From assembly GCF_024158025.1 (NCBI RefSeq), contig NZ_JAMZEL010000006.1:248001-312000 (forward strand): a stretch of 64,000 nt of DNA, read 5' to 3'. The first letter of the stretch is position 1. Each line of letters starts with the position of its first letter. Positions 7,600 through 14,710 of this stretch are shown one piece after another. Source of the DNA: Runella salmonicolor (GTDB taxonomy: Bacteria; Bacteroidota; Bacteroidia; Cytophagales; Spirosomataceae). A program made the position numbers and the translations under genes. The notes under the pieces are model-generated. The model ran no database searches. It was not told the origin of the DNA and was given only the letters and a program-made list of their open reading frames with translations.

Positions 7600-10060
7600 A
7601 TTTTCCTTTCGAAAACGCCGGCAACTCCCAATCGCAGGCTGGCGCTAACCAATCATAACCTGATTCGATAGGTTGGCCGTCGGGAGGGGTCATGGGCGTG
7701 GTTGTGTTGAGGTCAGAAGGGTTTGACTTTGCCGTTTCAATTTGATGCGACGCAAATAAATAATGGGCTTTTTGTTTGATATCGGCTGTCATTCTATTTT
7801 GAACCCAATAGCCTAAATCTTTCAATTTTAGCATTACTACGGCTCTCACTTGAGGAGTCACTTCTTTGTTGTTCGACAACTCCAGCAGTTTTTCGAGCGT
7901 CATTTTTTCCACTAATCGCGCGATTTCCCCCTCGTATCCTGCCCGTGAAGCGTTTGACTTCCACGTAGCATTAATGAGTTGGTCGAGGGTTTCTTCCAAG
8001 CTCAGCAGCGAAGGATGAAAGGACGATTGAATCACTAATCGACTCAAACGCTCAGGATTGAGCAACATGCGCAGCGTAAGGCCTGCCGAAGCCTCAGGTG
8101 GCCCCAGTGGGTCGAATACTAGCCCTGTACGGCGTTTAAAGGTCTCGCGGGGGTTGGCATCGTAGCCAAAAGCGCGCGGTGGTGTAAGTTTCAAAACCAT
8201 TTCGGGTACTTTCAGAAAATCGGCTTGGAGGGTTTGCAACAGCGCCACCAATGCGTCACGTTGCTCTTTACCATTGACAGGCGTGGTAGTGAGTTCTTTT
8301 TCGCCTTTGACCGAAAAACGGTAATTCACCCCAGCGATGGCTTTGGCGGTGGCTTCCACCTGAAAGCGATGAAACATGTACATCGGCACAAAAACCTCTT
8401 CCAATGAGCTCATTGGTGTGCCCGTGCGGAGTTTTCGTTCGTCAAAGTTAGCCAAGGTCAGCTTACGAATTTCCGAAATTCGTTTTAACTCTGCGGTGGC
8501 ATTCACGCCGTTGTCCCAGAGGTGTGTTTGCGGGTGGGCGCTGCCTTCGGGGCGTGCGTCCTGGTCGGTGAGAAAGTACAGGCCTTTGCCGTACATTTGG
8601 TCCACAATCGCATTCAAAGCCTTTTTCTCATCAGTACCTTTCGGAAAATCTTGGTAGCCCCAAATGATGGACCATTTGTCGTAATCGCCAATTTTTTTGT
8701 CATACGCGTTGGACAAATCTACTTTGCCGTTTTTTAATTCAACCTGCATGTGCGGATAGTCCATCACCGACGCGCGGTCGTGCACGCTCGCCACGTAGTT
8801 GTGGGGGAGTCCCAATGTGTGCCCGATTTCGTGCGCCGACAGTTGTTTCAAGCGGTCGAGCGACATGCCCATCATTTCTTCGGTGTTGGTAGAATCGGTT
8901 TTATAATCGCCCACCAACCCCTGTGCGATGAGGTAATCTTGACGAACACGTAATGAACCCAGCGTGACTTTGCCTTTCAAAATCTCGCCTGTGCGCGGGT
9001 CGATGATGCTGCCACCGTACGACCAGCCGCGCGTAGAGCGGTGTACCCACTGCACCAGATTGTACCGTACATCCATCGGGTCGGCATCGGCGGGAAGGAG
9101 TTTGACCTGAAACGCATCTTTGTAGCCTGCCGCCTCAAACGCCTGATTCCACCATTTGGCCCCTTCGACCAAGGCCGAGCGGATAGGCTCAGGCGCGCCG
9201 GGGTCGATGTAGTAAACAATGGGTTTTACGGGTTCGCTGATGGCGGCGTTGGGGTCTTTTTTGTTCAAACGATGACGTACAATGTACCGTTTCGTAATCG
9301 GCTCACTCACGGGAGAGGCATAATCGTAAAAAGAGGTAAAAATATATCCCATGCGTGGGTCAAAACCGCGAGGTTGGTAGTTATTGTCGGGCAATTCAAC
9401 AAAGGAATGGTGCTGACGCATACTCACCGTCGTGGCTGTTGGGGCTACGGCACGGAGGTAAGCCCCGGGAGCATCTCCAGTAAGCGTAATGGTTACTTCA
9501 AATTCGGTGTTTTTGGGGAAATTTTTGGTATTGGGCAAATACAAAGCCGAGCGCGAAGCGTCCAGTTTGAAGGTGCCTTGTCGAGTGCGTGAAATATCCT
9601 GAATGGCTCCCACGGCATCTTGCAACAGAAAAGGCGTCAATTCGACGAGCACCGTTCCGGCATTTTCGGCGGTGATTTCAAATCCCCAATGTACCGACTG
9701 CGCAAAGGATTCTTCCACGGCACGGCGTTCGAGCGGGTCGTTGCTAAGGGCGCGGTAGCCGTAATTGGGTTCCACCATCAAGACTTTATTGCCAGTACGT
9801 TGAAATTTAATGACGTGTTCCTGCCCTAAGCGGCCACGGTCGAGGCCGATGTCGTTGGAGCCGATACCTTGGGCTAAAGTTGGATAATACAACAATTCGG
9901 TATCAAATCGGTTGATTTCCAAATAGATTTTTCCCTTTTTAGCGTCCCAATAATAGGGCATGAAACCGTCCTTCTTTTCCATGTCTTTGGTGAAGGTTTC
10001 GATGGGGTTTTGGGCAAAAAGTGAATAAGAAAAAAGGGTTAGGAGTAGTAGTTTCTTCAT
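7598..10060 (-). CDS. Secreted zinc metalloprotease (DUF5117/DUF4953 type)
   Basis: An 820-residue exported protein with a signal peptide (MKKLLLLTLFSYSLFAQ). The extended metzincin zinc site HEIGHTLGLPH is at residues 410-420 (H410, H414 and H420 as ligands, E411 as catalytic base). A Met-turn follows (ASVMDYP). The N-terminal domain contains the DIGLDRGRLG stretch seen in Bacteroidota zinc-dependent metalloproteases annotated with DUF5117 and DUF4953. The C-terminal part is helical. It is expected to be periplasmic or outer-membrane associated. The substrate is unknown. It is monocistronic, with a 247-bp upstream gap. Confidence 0.88.
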   Translation of the reverse strand: MKKLLLLTLFSYSLFAQNPIETFTKDMEKKDGFMPYYWDAKKGKIYLEINRFDTELLYYPTLAQGIGSNDIGLDRGRLGQEHVIKFQRTGNKVLMVEPNYGYRALSNDPLERRAVEESFAQSVHWGFEITAENAGTVLVELTPFLLQDAVGAIQDISRTRQGTFKLDASRSALYLPNTKNFPKNTEFEVTITLTGDAPGAYLRAVAPTATTVSMRQHHSFVELPDNNYQPRGFDPRMGYIFTSFYDYASPVSEPITKRYIVRHRLNKKDPNAAISEPVKPIVYYIDPGAPEPIRSALVEGAKWWNQAFEAAGYKDAFQVKLLPADADPMDVRYNLVQWVHRSTRGWSYGGSIIDPRTGEILKGKVTLGSLRVRQDYLIAQGLVGDYKTDSTNTEEMMGMSLDRLKQLSAHEIGHTLGLPHNYVASVHDRASVMDYPHMQVELKNGKVDLSNAYDKKIGDYDKWSIIWGYQDFPKGTDEKKALNAIVDQMYGKGLYFLTDQDARPEGSAHPQTHLWDNGVNATAELKRISEIRKLTLANFDERKLRTGTPMSSLEEVFVPMYMFHRFQVEATAKAIAGVNYRFSVKGEKELTTTPVNGKEQRDALVALLQTLQADFLKVPEMVLKLTPPRAFGYDANPRETFKRRTGLVFDPLGPPEASAGLTLRMLLNPERLSRLVIQSSFHPSLLSLEETLDQLINATWKSNASRAGYEGEIARLVEKMTLEKLLELSNNKEVTPQVRAVVMLKLKDLGYWVQNRMTADIKQKAHYLFASHQIETAKSNPSDLNTTTPMTPPDGQPIESGYDWLAPACDWELPAFSKGK

Positions 10061-10307
10061 AAAAAGGGAATATGTCGGTTTGTTGGATGAAAATATACCT
10101 CGTTATTGAGGTTCTTTACAAAGAAACCAATTTTTTGGGGAAGAGAGAAAAATTTTAATGGCTGCCCGTAAATATCTATTTGTATCGGATGCCCTTGGCT
10201 GGAGAGGGGCCAAGACCGTTGATTTTTATTGCTGATTAAAGAAATTCAATTTCATAAAATCAGGAGGATGTCAATATATTTGAGAAAAATAAAGGGGCAT
10301 AAACTTT

Positions 10308-10685
10308 ATGATAAAACTCAAAAAACTACTTTGGATTGATGCCTTCGCGGGCTTGAGTGTAGGGGTAGCGGTACTTTTGTTGAAAGACCTTGTACAACCT
10401 TATCTTCAACTTCCCAGCAGTTTATTGGCCTCTTGTGCCGTCATTGCTTTATGCTATTCCGTATATGCTTTTCATTTGGTCTTGAGAAAAGCCCAATCGG
10501 CACGGTGGGTACAGACACTCATCTACGCCAATGGTGCTTATGCAGTTTTCTGTCTGGGGCTGCTTTGGTTTTTTTTTGATAAAGCCTCGTGGCTGGGAAG
10601 AGGGTACTTACTGTTGGACTCAGTGGGTGTGGGTGCACTGGCCTTGGTGGAGTGGAAAGTATTTAGCCAATGGTTTAAAAATTGA
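10308..10685 (+). CDS. Four-helix integral membrane protein, function unknown
   Basis: A 125-residue hydrophobic protein with four predicted membrane helices at about 10-26, 38-57, 70-90 and 98-115. The soluble ends are short and basic (MIKLKKLLW, FSQWFKN). No catalytic motif or family signature was recognised. It is a single gene, convergent with the DUF2200 gene, from which it is separated by a hairpin. Confidence 0.7.
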   Translation: MIKLKKLLWIDAFAGLSVGVAVLLLKDLVQPYLQLPSSLLASCAVIALCYSVYAFHLVLRKAQSARWVQTLIYANGAYAVFCLGLLWFFFDKASWLGRGYLLLDSVGVGALALVEWKVFSQWFKN

Positions 10686-10692
10686 AAGAGGA

Positions 10693-10719
10693 GTTGTTGG
10701 TGAAAATAACACCAACAAC
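10693..10719. terminator. Hairpin between convergent genes
   Basis: A perfect 10-bp inverted repeat (GTTGTTGGTG/CACCAACAAC) with a 7-nt AT loop lies between the 3' ends of the membrane-protein gene and the DUF2200 gene. No strong T tract follows, so it may be a bidirectional stabiliser rather than a strong terminator. Confidence 0.4.
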
Positions 10720-10731
10720 GGCATAAATAGG

Positions 10732-11088
10732 CTACGAATTTCGCAGGATTTTTTCCAACTTTTTCCCCTTCGCCAACTCATCCACCAACTTATCTAAATA
10801 CCTGACTTTTTGGGTCAAAGGATTGTCTATTTCCTCTATTCGATAACCGCATATCAGCCCCTTAATGAGATGGGCATTGGGGTTTAGGGAGGCATTTTGA
10901 AAGAATATTTCAAAAGACACTTTATCGTCAATTTGGGCTTGTAGTTGTTGGTCATTAAAACCCGTCAGCCATTCAATGACCTGATGTAATTCTTCTTTGG
11001 TTCTTCCTTTCTTCTCCACTTTGGCGATATAGTGCGGATACACCGACGCGAAGCTCATTTCCGCGAAACGTTGGTCATGTGTTTTCAT
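10732..11088 (-). CDS. DUF2200 family protein
   Basis: A 118-residue cytosolic protein with the features of the DUF2200 family: an N-terminal QRFAEMSFASVYPHYIAKVE, then GRTKEELHQVIEWLTGF, and a C-terminal IEEIDNPLTQKVRYLDKLVD. The family is widespread in bacteria and its function is unknown. The ATG at 11088 is preferred because family members begin with the segment just before QRFAEMSF. An upstream in-frame ATG at 11109 would add seven residues. There is no operon partner. Confidence 0.85.
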   Translation of the reverse strand: MKTHDQRFAEMSFASVYPHYIAKVEKKGRTKEELHQVIEWLTGFNDQQLQAQIDDKVSFEIFFQNASLNPNAHLIKGLICGYRIEEIDNPLTQKVRYLDKLVDELAKGKKLEKILRNS

Positions 11089-11136
11089 TGTTTTTATAAT
11101 TTTTGCCACTGTCGGTCTTATGACTAGCTCTTCAAT

Positions 11137-12030
11137 TCAGTCCCATTTTACGTATTTTCGCCAGTTATGCTGTTCTTGAAATCCCAGCACTTCACGGATT
11201 TTGCGATTTGAAAACAAGGCTTCATGCTCCTCCAATTCGCGCGTAATGGGCACGTTGGGGAAGAATCTTTTCGCTAATTCTTTGCTTGGGATAATAGCCC
11301 CGTTGTGGTTGTTCCCGGCATTGAAAACCTGATAGCCAAGGCCGTCTTTTTTCAAACACAAGTCCACAATTTGCCCCAAGTCGCGGGCGTCGATATAGCA
11401 GAAAGCATTGCGGCGGCGCACTTCGGGGTGTGTGAAATAATGGGGAAAGAGTTCGGCGTATTCGTGTGGTTCAATCACATTGCCGATGCGGAGGGCGTAA
11501 ATATCAAATCCCGACCGTCGCTGAAAGCTGCGGGCCGTTTTTTCATTGACCACCTTCGACAATCCGTAGCTATCCATGGGGTCGACGTCATAATCCTCTT
11601 CCAGCGGCAGCACACTCGGGTCGGTTTGTCCATCCGAAAAACAGATACCGTAGGTGGTTTCAGACGAGGCAATGATGATTTTTTTAATACCCAATTTCAC
11701 CGCCGCCTCAATTACATTGTAAGTGCCCACGGTATTTACCCGAAATGTTTCATTGTCGGGTTTGAGTAAGATGCGGGGTACGGCCGCAAAATGAACGACC
11801 GCATCAAATTTGGGTACGCCGGTGCCCGGTTCCAATTCGTCAAATCCCGTATAGGACGTCATGGCATTGAACATTTGTCCTGAATCTGTAATATCAGCCG
11901 TCAGATTAGCTACCCCCGGATGATGCAAGGGCGTCAGGTCTACATTCAGCACTTTATGGCCTTGGTCGAGCAGGTACGGAATAACGTGCTTTCCGGCTTT
12001 TCCCGAGCCGCCCGTAAAAAAGATTCGCAT
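11137..12030 (-). CDS. NAD-dependent epimerase/dehydratase (extended SDR)
   Basis: A 297-residue extended short-chain dehydrogenase. The N-terminal glycine motif is GGSGKAGKHV (residues about 7-16), the adenine-ring acidic residue is in VLNVDLTPL, and the active-site motif YGLSK follows a serine/threonine strand (IIASSETTYG). These are hallmarks of NAD-dependent sugar-nucleotide epimerases/dehydratases. Substrate specificity is not evident. It may act on a uronate or similar sugar, since related proteins are often labelled UDP-glucose epimerase or uronate dehydrogenase. It is a single gene followed by a repeat-bearing gap. Confidence 0.85.
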   Translation of the reverse strand: MRIFFTGGSGKAGKHVIPYLLDQGHKVLNVDLTPLHHPGVANLTADITDSGQMFNAMTSYTGFDELEPGTGVPKFDAVVHFAAVPRILLKPDNETFRVNTVGTYNVIEAAVKLGIKKIIIASSETTYGICFSDGQTDPSVLPLEEDYDVDPMDSYGLSKVVNEKTARSFQRRSGFDIYALRIGNVIEPHEYAELFPHYFTHPEVRRRNAFCYIDARDLGQIVDLCLKKDGLGYQVFNAGNNHNGAIIPSKELAKRFFPNVPITRELEEHEALFSNRKIREVLGFQEQHNWRKYVKWD

Positions 12031-12376
12031 TGTAGTGAGTGGTTAATGATTTTATGGGTAACTGACCAAATCGTATTTGTGTTGCCTGTTCCGGGCAATT
12101 TTACCCGTAATCTTTCATTTTGAAAGATTCTCTGCCGCTGTCAGTCGTATGGCCAACATTTCTCAAAAGAAATTTTTGATGGAAAAATACCTGAAATGCG
12201 ATTGCTCATGGTAGCACGGAGCATATAGTGCTAATTAATTGATGAAGTGACTTTTGGAGCATTTGCCGTGTTGCAAACACGCTGCTTATTTGGCGTTCGC
12301 AGTCATCCTGTGGGAGACTGCGAACAACGGGGGGGGCGTTGATAACTTGCTGTTGATATGGTTTTAATCCCAATGC
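12031..12376. other. 346-bp intergenic gap with repeat copy A
   Basis: This gap holds no convincing gene. Its right part carries copy A of the direct repeat described separately. The left part (12031-12229) shows nothing recognisable. Confidence 0.6.
12230..12330 (+). repeat. Direct repeat copy A with 10-bp hairpin
   Basis: This is the first of three direct copies of a roughly 80-100 bp noncoding unit (core TTTTGGAGCATTTGCCGTGT, then TTGCAAACACGCTGCTTATT). It ends in a perfect 10-bp hairpin, GTTCGCAGTC (12295-12304) and GACTGCGAAC (12316-12325), with an 11-nt loop. This copy has the intact stem, while the other two are degraded. It lies just downstream of the fic gene. Confidence 0.8.
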
Positions 12377-13186
12377 TTATTTTTCAAAAGTTAAAGATTT
12401 GGAGAGCATTAAAAGAAACGGAATAGATTTTTCGTAATCCAATGCTTCATAAAACAAGCCCAATCGTGCCAGGTTTTTGTAATAATCGTTTACGTTTTTA
12501 TAATAATATTTTTCTGATTTAATATACCAAGCCCGTTCGCCTAATTTTTCAGCTAAAAACCATTTCTCTAACAAGCGTGCAATTCTGCCGTTCCCATCGC
12601 TAAAAGGATGAATGTTTACAAAGGCCAAGTGTATAAATGCAGCATAATAAAAAATCTGTTCAATGCTTAATTCTTTCTTTAATAACGCTTCTATTTCTTC
12701 CCATAGTTGGTGGTATTTTTCGTTTACAATTGCCATCGGTGCCGCTTCGTATTGTATTCTTCCTGTTTTGTGTTCCATTACCAACATTTCTGTTTTGCGA
12801 ATTGCACCTTGTTGATCTTTAGGCAGTAAGTGAGCGGCAATAAATAAATGAGCTTGCAAAAAATTCTTTGGTGTCAATTTATTTTCTTTTGCAAATAAGT
12901 AGGCATTGTATAAGTCGTTGGGTTTTTCAGTTAGTTCAGGAAGGTATTCAACGTTCAGCATCTTGTGCTTTACATAGCTGTCTAATTCGAGTTGTTCGCC
13001 CTCAATTTTTGAAGATGACATCACCGAAACCGAAGTATAAAAGGTAAAACTATGTGATTCCAATTCCTGCGTTTCTATTTCAGTAAACTCTTTTTGGATG
13101 TCAACATCCAACATTGATTTCCAGATTTTGAAATAGTCAGGTTTTATTAATTTCTCCATTTGATTCTCTATTAATTCATAGCTCAA
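12377..13186 (-). CDS. Fic-domain protein (class II, self-inhibited)
   Basis: A 269-residue Fic-family protein. The catalytic loop is complete: HPFSDGNGRIARL with H193, D197, G198, N199, G200 and R201. Fic enzymes usually transfer AMP from ATP to target proteins. An N-terminal inhibitory-helix motif S/TxxxE(G/N) is present as SSKIEG (S58-G63), which places it in the class with an intramolecular antitoxin-like helix. A C-terminal helical domain follows. No separate antitoxin gene is adjacent. The gene is AT-rich relative to its neighbours and is bracketed by direct repeats A and B, suggesting a mobile or acquired segment. Confidence 0.9.
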   Translation of the reverse strand: MSYELIENQMEKLIKPDYFKIWKSMLDVDIQKEFTEIETQELESHSFTFYTSVSVMSSSKIEGEQLELDSYVKHKMLNVEYLPELTEKPNDLYNAYLFAKENKLTPKNFLQAHLFIAAHLLPKDQQGAIRKTEMLVMEHKTGRIQYEAAPMAIVNEKYHQLWEEIEALLKKELSIEQIFYYAAFIHLAFVNIHPFSDGNGRIARLLEKWFLAEKLGERAWYIKSEKYYYKNVNDYYKNLARLGLFYEALDYEKSIPFLLMLSKSLTFEK

Positions 13187-13294
13187 AACTTAGGATGTCT
13201 CTTGGTATTTTCTTGAAAATGATATGGCGCTTGGTCATAAACTCTTTGGTAAGCAAACAACTATCGGCATAAATTACATACTGCTCCGCTTTGG

Positions 13295-13395
13295 GCTAAT
13301 TAATTGATGAGAATAGCTTTTGGAGCATTTGCCGTGTTGCAAACAGGCTGTTTATATTATGTTTGCAGTCATCCTGCGGAAGAAAGCGAACAGCT
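13295..13395 (+). repeat. Direct repeat copy B
   Basis: The second copy of the unit shares the 5' flank CTAATTAATTGATGA with copy A, then TTTTGGAGCATTTGCCGTGT and TTGCAAACAG. Its terminal stem has decayed (GTTTGCAGTC versus GAAAGCGAAC). It lies upstream of fic, so copies A and B flank that gene in the same orientation, about 1,065 bp apart. Confidence 0.75.
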
Positions 13396-13423
13396 CGGTG
13401 AACAGTGGGGTGGGTATAAGTGG

Positions 13424-13503
13424 CTTTTGGAACATTTGCCATGTTGCAAAGACGCTGCTTATTTGGCGTTCGCAGTCATCCTACGGAAGACAACGAACAA
13501 CGG
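13424..13503 (+). repeat. Direct repeat copy C
   Basis: The third copy of the unit starts CTTTTGGAACATTTGCC and runs through GCTGCTTATTTGGCGTTCGC to CAACGAACAACGG. It is 29 bp after copy B and ends 6 bp before the stop of the HNH-like gene. Its right hairpin arm has point changes. Any reading frames running through copies B and C are products of the repeat, not genes. Confidence 0.75.
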
Positions 13504-13509
13504 TGAGGA

Positions 13510-14568
13510 TTAACTATGATTTATGAAATCACCATTTTGATTAAACAAATAGCCTCGTTTGCCTAATCGAATGCTTTCGAGAACTTCATTTTTACCATCA
13601 AATTCACTCATAATGTCCTTAACATAAAGATGTAATAATGTGCCTATTGAGATTACTTCATTTTCACTTTCTATTAATTCGACCTGCTTAGGTATTTTTG
13701 CTTTTATTTCGTAAGTACCGTTTTCCGTAAAAGATGAATAAAATGTAGGTCTTTCCTTTAAATGAAGGTTAATATAAATGAGGTGGGATATTATCTCTCT
13801 TTTCTGAAATGGTGAAAGAGGTCCTGTGATTCTCATAAACATATTTTTCCACAATGTAAATCCTGCACAAGCATCATTAAGTACAGCAACAATGCAAAAG
13901 TCATCAATTTGTACCATAACAACTTTTGCTGCTGAATTATCTATATAATCAAAAGTGTTATTTTCTTCTAAATTTAAGGCAGGGAAAATAAATATTGTTC
14001 CAAAGACATTATAGTCAATTTTTGCTTTAGTATAATGGCTTCGAGCTATACAATGAATATGATGGATGTCTTCCCAAATATGTGAGTCTCCTATTTTTTT
14101 GCTTCCCGTTCTTGTGCCCCTGTCAGCAAGTAGAAATTTGTCTTTCAAATTAGTTTTTAAATAAATCAGCGATAACCAACGAAATATTAAATAAACTAAA
14201 TCATTATCTAAATGAATCCGCTCTATTATTTCTTTATAAGATAGGCTAAGGAGTTCACTAATAGGTACTTCTATTTCTTTTCCTAATAATGAATTACAGT
14301 CTTCGCAACAAGGAATAACATATTGTCTATAATAAATATAAGAGCCGTTGGGTAGTTTGATTTGCTTATTGTATAAATCAAACCTTCGGAGAATCCAATC
14401 GGGTATAATATGCTCATTATTGAACTTTTTTTCAGTTGGTGAAGCGCCACAAATAAAACAGCAGTCACCCTTTGCTATATCATTTATAAATTTTTCTAAT
14501 GAAAAGAAAATAATCTCTCCCTGTGAATTTATAATTGTTGAATCTTCTAATACATATAGGGCTTTCAT
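13510..14568 (-). CDS. HNH-like zinc-finger nuclease-fold protein
   Basis: A 352-residue protein of unknown function with an HNH/McrA-like metal-binding core. CFICGASP (C38, C41) is followed by NEHIIPDWIL with the histidine of the first HNH strand, then CCEDCNSLLGKE, giving a second CxxC and the Asn. This arrangement (CxxC, EHxxP, CxxCN) is the usual zinc-stabilised HNH finger. The remaining residues show no known domain. The gene is strongly AT-rich compared with the GH116 gene next to it and is adjacent to the repeat cluster and fic, consistent with acquisition. A nuclease or defence role is plausible but unproven. Confidence 0.65.
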   Translation of the reverse strand: MKALYVLEDSTIINSQGEIIFFSLEKFINDIAKGDCCFICGASPTEKKFNNEHIIPDWILRRFDLYNKQIKLPNGSYIYYRQYVIPCCEDCNSLLGKEIEVPISELLSLSYKEIIERIHLDNDLVYLIFRWLSLIYLKTNLKDKFLLADRGTRTGSKKIGDSHIWEDIHHIHCIARSHYTKAKIDYNVFGTIFIFPALNLEENNTFDYIDNSAAKVVMVQIDDFCIVAVLNDACAGFTLWKNMFMRITGPLSPFQKREIISHLIYINLHLKERPTFYSSFTENGTYEIKAKIPKQVELIESENEVISIGTLLHLYVKDIMSEFDGKNEVLESIRLGKRGYLFNQNGDFINHS

Positions 14569-14710
14569 GTTGTTTTTTCTTACAATTTGAGGTTTATTGA
14601 AGCGGTGGAGTGTTCAAATTTAACATGATTTTGAATTAAACTTTAAGAGAAAATCATGTTGAAAAGAAAATGAAAGACAGATTTTTTTTTGTAGAAAAAA
14701 CAGAACCCCT

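Noticed and set aside
13304..13526. Two overlapping plus-strand frames before the HNH-like gene
   Set aside because: Both translate the direct repeats B and C; the similar peptide segments (EHLPCCK) are caused by the repeated DNA, not by a gene.
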